This document shows positions 1-5,524 of a stretch of 5,557 nucleotides of DNA, piece by piece. Numbering within the stretch: position 1 is the stretch's first letter; every line of letters begins with the position of its first letter. The DNA lies in the NCBI GenBank assembly GCA_023456105.1, contig JAEYAO010000119.1, positions 1 through 5,557 on the forward strand. The letters are read 5' to 3'. The position numbers and the translations under genes were made by a program. The notes beneath the pieces were generated by a model, which was not told where the DNA came from, ran no database searches, and saw only the letters and a list, made by a program, of their open reading frames with translations. The DNA comes from Pseudomonadota bacterium (lineage in GTDB: Bacteria; Pseudomonadota; Alphaproteobacteria; Caulobacterales; Caulobacteraceae).

Positions 1-659
1 GCGTGCGCGCGGGGCGCCTAGCCGCCGGCGCCGCCATCGATGCGGTGCGCGCCGTGGCGCGGGGCGAGATGAAGCGGGCTTTCGCCGCCGTTCGCCCGCC
101 CGGCCACCACGCCGAGCCCGACCGCGCGATGGGGTTCTGCCTGTTCTCCTCTGTCGCGGTCGCGGCGCGCGTGGCCCAGGCCGAAGGCTTCGCCCGCGTC
201 GCCGTGGTCGATTTCGACGTGCACCACGGCAACGGCACCCAGGCGGCGTTCCAGGCGGACAACAGCCTGTTCCTGGCCTCCATCCACCAGATGCCGCTGT
301 ATCCGGGCACGGGAGCGCCGGACGAGACCGGCGTCGGCAACATCGTCAATGCGCCCGTGCCGCCGCACGCCGCGCGCGAAACGTGGCGCGCGACCTTCGC
401 CGGCGGGCTGATGGCGCCGCTGGAGACGTTCGGTCCCGACCTGATCCTGATCTCGGCCGGCTTCGACGCCCATCGCCGCGATCCGCTGGCCCATCAGTCG
501 CTGGAGCCGGAGGATTTCGCCTGGGCCACGCGCGCGGTGCTGGAAGTGGCTCGACGCGCCTGCGGCGGCATGGTTGTCTCCTCTCTCGAGGGCGGCTACG
601 ACCTTGAGGGACTCAGCCGTTCGGCTGTCGCCCATCTAGAGGCGCTGGGGGAGGACTAA
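1..659 (+). CDS. Histone deacetylase-family (HDAC-like) amidohydrolase, 5' truncated by window edge
   Basis: This is the C-terminal 218 residues of a zinc-dependent deacetylase of the arginase/deacetylase fold, the family that includes acetoin-utilization proteins and acetylpolyamine amidohydrolases. Counting from the GTG at 3, the visible motifs are the tandem histidines of RPPGHHAE (H35, H36), the zinc-binding stretch DFDVHHGNG (D72 and H74 as metal ligands), SAGFDAH (third ligand D155) and the catalytic tyrosine in EGGYD (Y199). All key residues are present, so the enzyme should be active. Bacterial members run to about 300 residues, so roughly 90 N-terminal residues lie left of the window. 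The GTG at 3 is therefore unlikely to be the true start, and the reading frame is entered at base 3. The substrate cannot be told from sequence: small acetylated amines or protein acetyl-lysine are both possible. It ends with TAA, 44 bases before the next gene on the same strand, so co-transcription is plausible. Confidence 0.92.
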   Translation, partial: VRAGRLAAGAAIDAVRAVARGEMKRAFAAVRPPGHHAEPDRAMGFCLFSSVAVAARVAQAEGFARVAVVDFDVHHGNGTQAAFQADNSLFLASIHQMPLYPGTGAPDETGVGNIVNAPVPPHAARETWRATFAGGLMAPLETFGPDLILISAGFDAHRRDPLAHQSLEPEDFAWATRAVLEVARRACGGMVVSSLEGGYDLEGLSRSAVAHLEALGED

Positions 660-703
660 AGGACGACCAAGGCCCTGATCTCCTCAGGTTTCGTCCGTTC
701 GCC

Positions 704-1363
704 ATGCCCAGCACCGTTCTGTCCCTGCAGTCATCGGAGCCGTCCGCCCAGCCGGCGGCGTCTCCGGCCGTGCTGAGCCCGTCCAAGCCCCGCAAGGGCG
801 CCATCATCCTGACCCGCCACGGCGAGCCGGCGCTTTCGCGCAAGTGCCGCCTCAGCGCGCGCGAATACGGCGAATGGTGGGGCCGCTATGAAGTCGGCGG
901 CCTGCGCGCCGGCCAGACGCCGCCCGCCGCCCTGCTGGCCGCGGCCGAAGGGGCGGGCGCCATCTACGCCTCCACCCGCCAGCGCGCGCAGGAGACCGCA
1001 AGCGCCGTCGCCGCCGGGCGCGAGGTCATGAGTGACGCCCTGTTCATCGAGGCGCCGCTGCCGCCGCCGCCGTTCCCGGACTGGATTCGTCTGTCGCCGC
1101 GCACCTGGGGCGGGGTGTCGCGCTTCTGGTGGCACGTGTTCAACCACCACGGCGGGCAGGAGACGCGGCTGGAGGCCGAGGCGCGCGCGCGTCAGGCCGC
1201 GGCCGTGCTGATCCGCCGGGCCGAGGGCGGGCAAAGCGTGCTGGTCTTCGCCCACGGCTATTTCAACCACATGGTCGGCCGCTGCCTGAAGGCCGCCGGC
1301 TGGCGGCTGGTGCACGATCAAGGCTTCAAATACTGGTCACAACGTCGCTACGAAAAGGGCTGA
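704..1363 (+). CDS. Histidine phosphatase-superfamily protein (phosphoglycerate mutase-like)
   Basis: A 219-residue protein of the histidine phosphatase (branch 1) superfamily. The phosphate-pocket signature TRHGEP lies at residues 37-42, with H39 the expected phospho-acceptor. The second pocket arginine is in the YASTRQRAQETA stretch (R92, R94), a probable acid is E116, and the second catalytic histidine is H184 in VFAHGYFNH. The core begins around residue 32. The first 30 residues are Ser/Ala/Pro-rich, with no signal-peptide or membrane character. The ATG at 704 has only a weak Shine-Dalgarno (AGG about 15 bases upstream), and an in-frame GTG at 770 (codon 23) would still keep the whole catalytic core, so the start is uncertain. 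The region between R94 and H184 is divergent and rich in Trp (W127, W135, W142, W143), so the substrate is not predictable. The gap before it holds a small 5-bp stem (674-688) with no T-run. Confidence 0.85.
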   Translation: MPSTVLSLQSSEPSAQPAASPAVLSPSKPRKGAIILTRHGEPALSRKCRLSAREYGEWWGRYEVGGLRAGQTPPAALLAAAEGAGAIYASTRQRAQETASAVAAGREVMSDALFIEAPLPPPPFPDWIRLSPRTWGGVSRFWWHVFNHHGGQETRLEAEARARQAAAVLIRRAEGGQSVLVFAHGYFNHMVGRCLKAAGWRLVHDQGFKYWSQRRYEKG

Positions 1364-1375
1364 GCCGCTTAGCCG

Positions 1376-1404
1376 TTGAAGCGACGGCGCGCCCCCTCTA
1401 GGGT
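1376..1404 (+). promoter_or_regulatory. Possible weak sigma70-type promoter for the xseB operon
   Basis: TTGAAG at 1376-1381 is followed after 17 bases by TAGGGT at 1399-1404. The first box resembles the TTGAC-type -35 of alphaproteobacterial housekeeping promoters; the second matches the -10 poorly. If used, transcription would begin almost at the xseB ATG (1413), giving a very short leader or a leaderless message. This is a pattern match only, in a 49-base gap. Confidence 0.2.
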
Positions 1405-1412
1405 CCCGACCG

Positions 1413-1664
1413 ATGACCGACGCCGCGCCCTCCATCCCGTCCGACCTGTCCTTCGAGGAAGCGCTGCAGCGCCTGGAGACTATCGTCTCGCGCCTCGAGT
1501 CCGGCCAGGCCCCGCTGGAGGAATCCATCACCCTGTATGAAGAGGGCGCGCGGCTGAAGGCGCATTGCGAAAGCCGGCTGAAGGCGGCGCAGCTGCGTGT
1601 CGAGAAGATCGTGGTCGGCCCGGACGGCCAGCCGAAGGGCGTGCAGCCGGCGGAGTTCGGCTGA
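1413..1664 (+). CDS. xseB: Exodeoxyribonuclease VII small subunit
   Basis: An 83-residue protein with the whole XseB pattern: SFEEALQRLETIVSRLESG at residues 13-31, then PLEESITLYEEGARLKAHC at 34-52, then LKAAQLRVEKIV at 56-67. These form the paired helices that wrap the long C-terminal helices of the large subunit XseA. Exonuclease VII degrades single-stranded DNA from both ends in the cytoplasm, and several small subunits bind each XseA. xseA itself is not in the window, which is usual because the two genes are normally unlinked. Length matches the family (about 75-90 residues). The start has AGGG at 1400-1403, nine bases upstream. The stop overlaps the next start as TGATG at 1662-1666, and GGAG at 1652-1655 inside this gene serves the downstream start, so translation is likely coupled. 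Confidence 0.95.
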   Translation: MTDAAPSIPSDLSFEEALQRLETIVSRLESGQAPLEESITLYEEGARLKAHCESRLKAAQLRVEKIVVGPDGQPKGVQPAEFG

Positions 1665-2020
1665 TGGCCGCAGCCCCGGTCGCCGACCGCATCGCATTCG
1701 ACGACTTCCAGAAGGTCGACATCCGCATCGGCCAGGTCACGGCCGCCGACCCGTTCCCCGAGGCGCGCAAGCCGGCCTACAAGCTGACGATCGACTTCGG
1801 CCCGGACATCGGCGTGCGCCGCTCCTCGGCCCAGATCACCCGCCACTACACGCCCGATCAGCTGGTCGGTCGCAAGGTGGCGGCGGTGGTCAACTTCGCC
1901 CCGCGCCAGATCGGTCCTTTCATGAGCGAAGTGCTGACCCTGGGCTTTCCCGATGCGGATGGCGAGGTGGTGCTGGTCGGCGTCGATCGTGACGCGCCGC
2001 TCGGCGGAAGGCTTTTCTGA
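1664..2020 (+). CDS. csaA: CsaA-like tRNA-binding protein (OB-fold)
   Basis: A 118-residue single-domain protein of the CsaA family, a stand-alone relative of the C-terminal tRNA-binding (EMAP-II-like) domain of methionyl-tRNA synthetase. Diagnostic segments are FQKVDIRIGQV (residues 15-25), FPEARKPAYKLTIDFG (31-46), RRSSAQIT (52-59) and VVNFAPRQIGPFMSEVL (75-91). CsaA acts as a cytoplasmic homodimer; it was described as a chaperone-like factor linked to protein secretion in Bacillus subtilis and binds tRNA in vitro, but its cellular role is not settled. The ATG at 1664 is chosen because it overlaps the xseB stop, has GGAG eight bases upstream, and gives the family's usual length of 110-120 residues. 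A longer in-frame reading from 1565 would run over xseB and adds no conserved sequence. The end overlaps the ispA start, again as TGATG. Confidence 0.92.
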   Translation: MAAAPVADRIAFDDFQKVDIRIGQVTAADPFPEARKPAYKLTIDFGPDIGVRRSSAQITRHYTPDQLVGRKVAAVVNFAPRQIGPFMSEVLTLGFPDADGEVVLVGVDRDAPLGGRLF

Positions 2021-2934
2021 TGAGCGCCGTGCTCGCCGCCAACTCGCCCGAACAGGCCGTCGTGGACCGCGTGTCCGAGGTCGCGGACCTGGTCACCGTG
2101 GCGCTGGACGAACTGCTGCCTCGCGCCGACGGCCCGGAGTCGCGCCTGACGGAGGCCATGCGCTACGCCGCGCTGGGCCCCGGCAAGCGGCTGCGGCCCT
2201 TTTTCGCCATCGAGGCCTCGCGGCTGTTCGAGATCGAGGAGCGGCCGGTGCTGCGCGCCGCCTGCGCGCTGGAGTGCGTCCACGCCTACAGCCTGGTGCA
2301 CGACGACCTGCCGTGCATGGACGACGACGACCTGCGTCGCGGCCGGCCCACCCTGCACCGCGCCTATGACGAGGCCACCGCCGTTCTGGCCGGCGATGCG
2401 CTGCAGACCGCCGCCTTTGACATCATCCTGCACGAGGACACGCACGAGGACGCCGAGATCCGCTGCGAACTGGCGGCGCGCCTGTCGTTGGCCTCGGGCG
2501 CGCGCGGCATGGCCGGCGGCCAGATGATCGACCTTCTGGGCGTGCGCGACGATCTGGGCGGGGTCGCCCGGATGCAGCGGCTGAAGACCGGCGCCCTGTT
2601 CGCCTACGCCTTCGAGATACCGTTGATCCTGGCGCGGGCGGGCGAGGCGCAGCGCCATGCGCTTCTGGGCTTCGCCCACGACATCGGCCTGGCCTATCAG
2701 ATCGTCGACGACCTGCTGGACGTCGAGGGCACGACGGAGGAGCTGGGCAAGGCGGCCGGCGGCAAGGACGCGGCTCTGGGCAAGACCAACTTCGTCACGC
2801 TTCTCGGGCTCGATGCGGCGCGTCAGAGGGTCGCACACCTGGCCGACCAGGCGCGCGCCCACCTTGATCCGTTTGGCCGCGACGCCGAAATCCTCAAGGC
2901 CAGCGTGGACTTCGTGCTAAAACGCAGGTCCTGA
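2020..2934 (+). CDS. ispA: Farnesyl diphosphate synthase (geranyltranstransferase)
   Basis: A 304-residue short-chain trans-prenyl diphosphate synthase that adds isopentenyl diphosphate to dimethylallyl and geranyl diphosphate, yielding C15 farnesyl diphosphate in the cytoplasm. Visible motifs in order are GKRLRP (55-60, IPP binding), the first Asp-rich motif DDLPCMDD (95-102) followed by RRGRPTLH, GQMIDL (167-172), the KTG of LKTGALF (189-191), and the second Asp-rich motif VDDLLD (229-234). The first motif has the DDxxxxD spacing with Y90 five residues before D95, the arrangement of bacterial type II farnesyl synthases, which supports a C15 product; geranylgeranyl synthesis is the main alternative. 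Length agrees with E. coli IspA (299). The ATG at 2020 overlaps the csaA stop and has a strong GGAAGG at 2006-2011. Its product feeds ubiquinone, carotenoid, hopanoid and cell-wall lipid carrier synthesis. Confidence 0.93.
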   Translation: MSAVLAANSPEQAVVDRVSEVADLVTVALDELLPRADGPESRLTEAMRYAALGPGKRLRPFFAIEASRLFEIEERPVLRAACALECVHAYSLVHDDLPCMDDDDLRRGRPTLHRAYDEATAVLAGDALQTAAFDIILHEDTHEDAEIRCELAARLSLASGARGMAGGQMIDLLGVRDDLGGVARMQRLKTGALFAYAFEIPLILARAGEAQRHALLGFAHDIGLAYQIVDDLLDVEGTTEELGKAAGGKDAALGKTNFVTLLGLDAARQRVAHLADQARAHLDPFGRDAEILKASVDFVLKRRS

Positions 2935-2945
2935 TAAGGAAACGT

Positions 2946-2962
2946 CCGCCATTCTAAGGCGG
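2946..2962 (+). other. Small GC hairpin between ispA and dxs
   Basis: The arms CCGCC (2946-2950) and GGCGG (2958-2962) can pair around a 7-base loop. No T-run follows, so it is not a classical intrinsic terminator. It could slow transcription or protect mRNA ends between the two genes, or be chance in GC-rich DNA. Confidence 0.25.
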
Positions 2963-2989
2963 CCTCGACACGACCAGCCAAGGCGTCTG

Positions 2990-4897
2990 ATGCCCGACAC
3001 CCCCCTTCTCGACACCGTCCGCATCCCCGCGGACACGCGCGACTTCTCCGTCAAGCAACTGCAGCAGCTGGCCGAAGAGGTGCGGGCCGAGACGATCGAC
3101 GCCGTCTCCGTCACCGGCGGCCACCTGGGCGCGGGCCTGGGCGTGGTCGAGCTGTCGGTCGCCCTGCACCATGTGTTCGAGACGCCCCGCGACATCCTGA
3201 TCTGGGACGTCGGGCACCAGTGCTATCCGCACAAGATCCTGACCGGCCGCAGAGACCGCATCCGCACCCTGCGCCAGCCGGGCGGCCTGTCTGGCTTCAC
3301 CAAGCGGGCCGAGAGCGAATACGACCCTTTCGGCGCGGCCCACGCCTCCACCTCCATCTCGGCGGCGCTGGGCTTCTGCGCCGCCCGTGACCAGAAGGGC
3401 GAGACCAACAAGGTCGTGGCCGTGATCGGCGACGGCTCCATGTCGGCGGGCATGGCCTATGAGGCGATGAACAACGCCGCCGAGACCACCAAGCAACTGG
3501 TGGTCATCCTGAACGACAACGACATGTCGATCGCGCCCCCGGTCGGCGGGATGAGCGCCTATCTGGCGGGCCTGGTCTCGGGCGGGACCTATCAGACCGT
3601 GCGCCGCTTCGGGAAGTCTGTGGCCGACCACCTGCCGCGCCCTTTCCGCGACGTCGCCCGCAAGGCCGAGGAGTATGCGCGCGGCATGGTCACCGGCGGC
3701 ACCTTCTTCGAGGAGTTGGGCTTCTACTACATCGGGCCGATCGACGGCCACGACATGGAGAACCTGGTCCCCATCCTGAAAAACGCCGCCGCCATCGACG
3801 ACCGGCCGGTGCTGGTCCACGTGGTGACGCAAAAGGGCAAGGGCTACGCCCCGGCCGAAAGCAGCGCCGACAAGCTGCACGCCGTGGTCAAGTTCGACGT
3901 GGTCTCGGGCAAGCAGTCCAAGTCCGTCTCCAACGCCCCCAGCTACACCAAGGTGTTCGGGACCGAGCTGATCAAGCACGCCAAGGCCGATCCGTCGGTG
4001 GTCGCCATCACCGCGGCCATGCCGTCCGGCACCGGGCTGGACCTGTTCGGCCAGGCGTTTCCCGACCGCACCTATGACGTCGGCATCGCCGAGCAGCACG
4101 CCGTCACCTTCGCCGCCGGCCTCGCCGCCGACGGCATGAAGCCGGTGTGCGCCATCTATTCGACCTTTCTTCAGCGCGGCTACGACCAGGTGGTGCACGA
4201 TGTGGCGATCCAGTCGCTGCCGGTGCGCTTCGCCATGGATCGGGCGGGGCTGGTGGGCGCCGACGGCGCGACCCACGCCGGCTCCTTCGACATCGGCTAC
4301 ATGGGCGCGCTGCCCGGCATGGTGTTGATGGCGGCCGCCGACGAGGCGGACCTGGCCGCCATGATCTCCACCTCGCTCGCCATCGACGACCGCCCCAGCG
4401 CCTTCCGCTATCCGCGCGGCGACGGCGTGGGCGTGGACATTCCGGAGATGTCCGCTCCGCTCGAGATCGGGCGCGGCCGCATCGTGCGAGAGGGGACATC
4501 GGTCGCCATTCTGTCCTTTGGCACGCGGCTGCAGGAATCGCTGAAGGCCGCGGACCTGCTGTCGGCGCGCGGCGTCTCGGCCACCGTGGCCGACGCCCGT
4601 TTCGCCAAGCCGCTGGACGGCGAGCTGATCCTGCGCCTGGCCCGTGAGCACGAGGCCCTGATCACGGTGGAGGAGGGGGCCATGGGCGGCTTCGGCGCCT
4701 TCGTGCTGCAGTTCCTTGCCGAACAGGGGGCGCTGGACGCGGGGCTGAAGATTCGCACCCTGCACCTGCCCGACGTCTTCCAGGACCAGGACCTGCCCGC
4801 CGCCATGTACGCCGCCGCCGGTCTTAACGCCGACCACATCGCCGCCGCCTCCCTTCAGGCGCTCGGCGTCGACGCCTCACGGGCGGCGAGGGCTTAG
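2990..4897 (+). CDS. dxs: 1-deoxy-D-xylulose-5-phosphate synthase
   Basis: A complete 635-residue thiamine diphosphate enzyme of the transketolase-like group (E. coli Dxs is 620). It condenses pyruvate with glyceraldehyde 3-phosphate to 1-deoxy-D-xylulose 5-phosphate, the entry and main flux-control step of the MEP isoprenoid pathway, and also supplies precursor for thiamine and pyridoxal synthesis. Visible are SVTGGHLGAGLG (H45), DVGHQCYPHKILTGR (H76), AAHASTS (H118), the ThDP/Mg motif starting GDGSMSAGM (147-155) and ending EAMNNA, the catalytic glutamate of VGIAEQHAVTFAAGLA (E368), MDRAGLVGADGATHAG (416-431) and YPRG (474-477), followed by the C-terminal transketolase domain. AAGG at 2980-2983 lies six bases before the ATG, and no in-frame ATG, GTG or TTG lies between ispA and this start. 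It is 55 bases after ispA in the same direction, so the two isoprenoid genes are probably co-transcribed. The stop TAG is followed by a long gap without genes. Confidence 0.98.
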   Translation: MPDTPLLDTVRIPADTRDFSVKQLQQLAEEVRAETIDAVSVTGGHLGAGLGVVELSVALHHVFETPRDILIWDVGHQCYPHKILTGRRDRIRTLRQPGGLSGFTKRAESEYDPFGAAHASTSISAALGFCAARDQKGETNKVVAVIGDGSMSAGMAYEAMNNAAETTKQLVVILNDNDMSIAPPVGGMSAYLAGLVSGGTYQTVRRFGKSVADHLPRPFRDVARKAEEYARGMVTGGTFFEELGFYYIGPIDGHDMENLVPILKNAAAIDDRPVLVHVVTQKGKGYAPAESSADKLHAVVKFDVVSGKQSKSVSNAPSYTKVFGTELIKHAKADPSVVAITAAMPSGTGLDLFGQAFPDRTYDVGIAEQHAVTFAAGLAADGMKPVCAIYSTFLQRGYDQVVHDVAIQSLPVRFAMDRAGLVGADGATHAGSFDIGYMGALPGMVLMAAADEADLAAMISTSLAIDDRPSAFRYPRGDGVGVDIPEMSAPLEIGRGRIVREGTSVAILSFGTRLQESLKAADLLSARGVSATVADARFAKPLDGELILRLAREHEALITVEEGAMGGFGAFVLQFLAEQGALDAGLKIRTLHLPDVFQDQDLPAAMYAAAGLNADHIAAASLQALGVDASRAARA

Positions 4898-4932
4898 GAC
4901 CCCTCCGTCTCGCCGGCTCCGCCGCCGATCCA

Positions 4933-4956
4933 CCTCCCCATCGCCGATGGGGGAGG
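4933..4956 (+). repeat. Pyrimidine/purine hairpin 36 bases after dxs
   Basis: CCTCCCCATC (4933-4942) pairs with GATGGGGGAGG (4946-4956) across a 3-base loop, with one extra G in the right arm. It is GC-rich and has no following T-run. It looks like a REP-type dispersed intergenic hairpin and may mark or protect the 3' end of the dxs message. Confidence 0.55.
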
Positions 4957-4970
4957 AGAGGAGACCGGCA

Positions 4971-4998
4971 TTCTCCCTTCCCGAACGGGGAGGGAGAA
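4971..4998 (+). repeat. 12-bp hairpin, second element after dxs
   Basis: TTCTCCCTTCCC (4971-4982) pairs with GGGGAGGGAGAA (4987-4998) around the loop GAAC. Eleven pairs are Watson-Crick and one (T4979/G4990) is G.U when read as + strand RNA. It lies only 14 bases after the preceding hairpin and shares its pyrimidine-then-purine strand bias. It lacks a T-run, so a Rho-dependent or processing role is more likely than intrinsic termination. Confidence 0.6.
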
Positions 4999-5029
4999 GC
5001 TCCGTACACCTCCCACTCCCTCCGTCGCA

Positions 5030-5075
5030 CTCGGGCCGTCGCATGCGCTCGCATGCGAGCTTTGCTCCACCCGAG
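5030..5075. repeat. Nested inverted repeat with two CGCATGCG palindromes
   Basis: Outer arms CTCGGG (5030-5035) and CCCGAG (5070-5075) enclose two copies of the self-complementary octamer CGCATGCG (5040-5047 and 5050-5057), spaced 10 bases start to start. The right copy sits inside a perfect 14-base palindrome, GCTCGCATGCGAGC (5047-5060). The arrangement suits either a cruciform/REP-like element or a pair of dimer-binding sites one helical turn apart. Confidence 0.5.
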
Positions 5076-5077
5076 GG

Positions 5078-5119
5078 TCCAGACTCCCGGTGCTCAACGT
5101 GAAAGACCGGGAGTCTGGA
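5078..5119. repeat. Perfect 14-bp inverted repeat with a 14-base loop
   Basis: TCCAGACTCCCGGT (5078-5091) is the exact reverse complement of 5106-5119, separated by 14 bases. Both arms carry a GANTC site (GACTC at 5082-5086, GAGTC at 5111-5115), and GATTC follows at 5118-5122. GANTC is the target of the CcrM methylase in Caulobacterales. Together with the next hairpin it looks like part of one dispersed intergenic element lying in minus orientation. Confidence 0.65.
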
Positions 5120-5147
5120 TTCTCGCCACAAGGGCGAGGATGACGGG
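5119..5147 (-). repeat. GTCATCC-ended hairpin, end of the dispersed element
   Basis: ATTCTCGCC (5119-5127) pairs with GGCGAGGAT (5133-5141) around the loop ACAAG, with one G.U position. Read on the minus strand the block opens CCCGTCATCCTCGCC and continues into AATCCAGA. That opening (GTCATCCTCG, then a stem, then ATCCAGA) resembles a repeat seen many times between genes in alphaproteobacteria. Copy number in this genome cannot be seen from one window. Confidence 0.5.
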
Positions 5148-5164
5148 AAAAGAAGCGCAGCCAA

Positions 5165-5214
5165 CGCATCAGCCGCGACAAACCCCTTCCGCATCAACCC
5201 TCTGACCAAACCCC
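5165..5214. repeat. Two-unit imperfect direct repeat
   Basis: CGCATCA occurs at 5165-5171 and 5190-5196, and CAAACCCC at 5179-5186 and 5207-5214. The order is the same in each unit, with inner spacers of 7 and 10 bases. The stretch is less GC-rich than its surroundings. It may be a degenerate duplication or paired binding sites; no function is recognised. Confidence 0.4.
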
Positions 5215-5246
5215 GCCCGGACTTCCTCGCCTGAGCTCCGCCCCGT

Positions 5247-5278
5247 GTCATCCTCCATCCGTCTCGTCGCACTGGAGG
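5247..5278 (+). repeat. Second GTCATCCTC motif opening a hairpin, + orientation
   Basis: GTCATCCTC at 5247-5255 repeats, in inverted orientation, the nonamer whose complement is at 5136-5144. It leads into a 6-bp stem, CCTCCA (5252-5257) with TGGAGG (5273-5278), around a 15-base loop. Beyond the nonamer the two elements differ, so it is at most a divergent relative. Confidence 0.35.
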
Positions 5279-5447
5279 GCTCGCTTGGCCTGCGACCTTG
5301 CGAGCGGCGGGAGCGGATGGAGCGGGAGGGGTTCGGTCACATCGATCGAACCCGCTGGCGTCGGGGATCGCCCCGGCGCGGGAGGGTCGAGGGGGATACT
5401 CGATCGGTCCAGGGACGGGGTCGCAGCCCCGCCTGCCCGCCGCAGGC
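5252..5447 (+). ncRNA. Candidate structured RNA: series of seven local stem-loops
   Basis: Consecutive stems can be drawn at 5252-5278 (6 bp), 5279-5305 (6 bp), 5329-5353 (10 bp, loop ACATC), 5358-5379 (9 bp, loop ATCG), 5385-5405 (7 bp, loop GGGGATA), 5416-5431 (5-6 bp, loop CGCA) and 5431-5447 (6 bp, loop CCGCC). The non-Watson-Crick positions inside the three longest stems (5336/5346, 5361/5376, 5386/5404) are G.U pairs on the + strand and would be C.A mismatches on the minus strand, which favours a + strand transcript. It matches no RNA family I recognise. No promoter is evident. It could be a small RNA, the leader of a gene to the right, or dispersed repeats; chance pairing in GC-rich DNA accounts for some of the shorter stems. 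Confidence 0.3.
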
Positions 5448-5524
5448 TTATGGGGTTAGGCGATAAGACCGCCACCATCCTCCGCCCCGAGCTTGCAGCG
5501 TAATCATCCGCGCGGGGCGTCAGC

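Noticed and set aside
1565..1663. An N-terminal extension of the CsaA-like protein back to an ATG at 1565
   Set aside because: The added residues are Arg/Gly/Ala-rich, overlap xseB in another frame, and exceed the family length; the ATG at 1664 has a good Shine-Dalgarno.
1858..2862. A 334-codon open frame on the minus strand opposite csaA/ispA
   Set aside because: Same shadow effect; it spans two well-supported + strand genes and has no family resemblance.
2954..4837. A 627-codon open frame on the minus strand opposite dxs
   Set aside because: It mirrors dxs codon by codon, is rich in His, Arg, Gly and Val, and has no recognisable domain; GC-rich genes with G/C third positions rarely show stops on the opposite strand.
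4933..4998. The two hairpins after dxs as a classical intrinsic terminator
   Set aside because: Neither is followed by a run of T on the + strand or preceded by a run of A; they fit REP-like elements better.
5040..5119. A CRISPR array
   Set aside because: Repeats are palindromic and few, with no regular repeat-spacer period and no cas genes in the window.
5140..5205. A 21-residue frame from the ATG at 5140 with AGGGCGAGG just upstream
   Set aside because: The apparent ribosome site and start are the complement of the GTCATCCTCGCCC repeat end, so the match is explained by the repeat.
4894..5272. Minus-strand open frames of 95 and 131 codons in the gap after dxs
   Set aside because: They translate the hairpins and the GTCATCC element into low-complexity Arg/Ser/Gly/Pro sequence; repeats of this kind are often misannotated as hypothetical proteins.
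5329..5353. GGTTCG/CGAACC stem as a tRNA or tmRNA T-arm
   Set aside because: The stem is too long, the loop is five bases without the TTCRA pattern, and no acceptor, D or anticodon arm can be placed on either strand.
5245..5503. Plus- and minus-strand open frames of 72-76 codons over the stem-loop run
   Set aside because: Composition follows the self-complementary GC-rich DNA, no convincing Shine-Dalgarno, and no similarity to any family I know.
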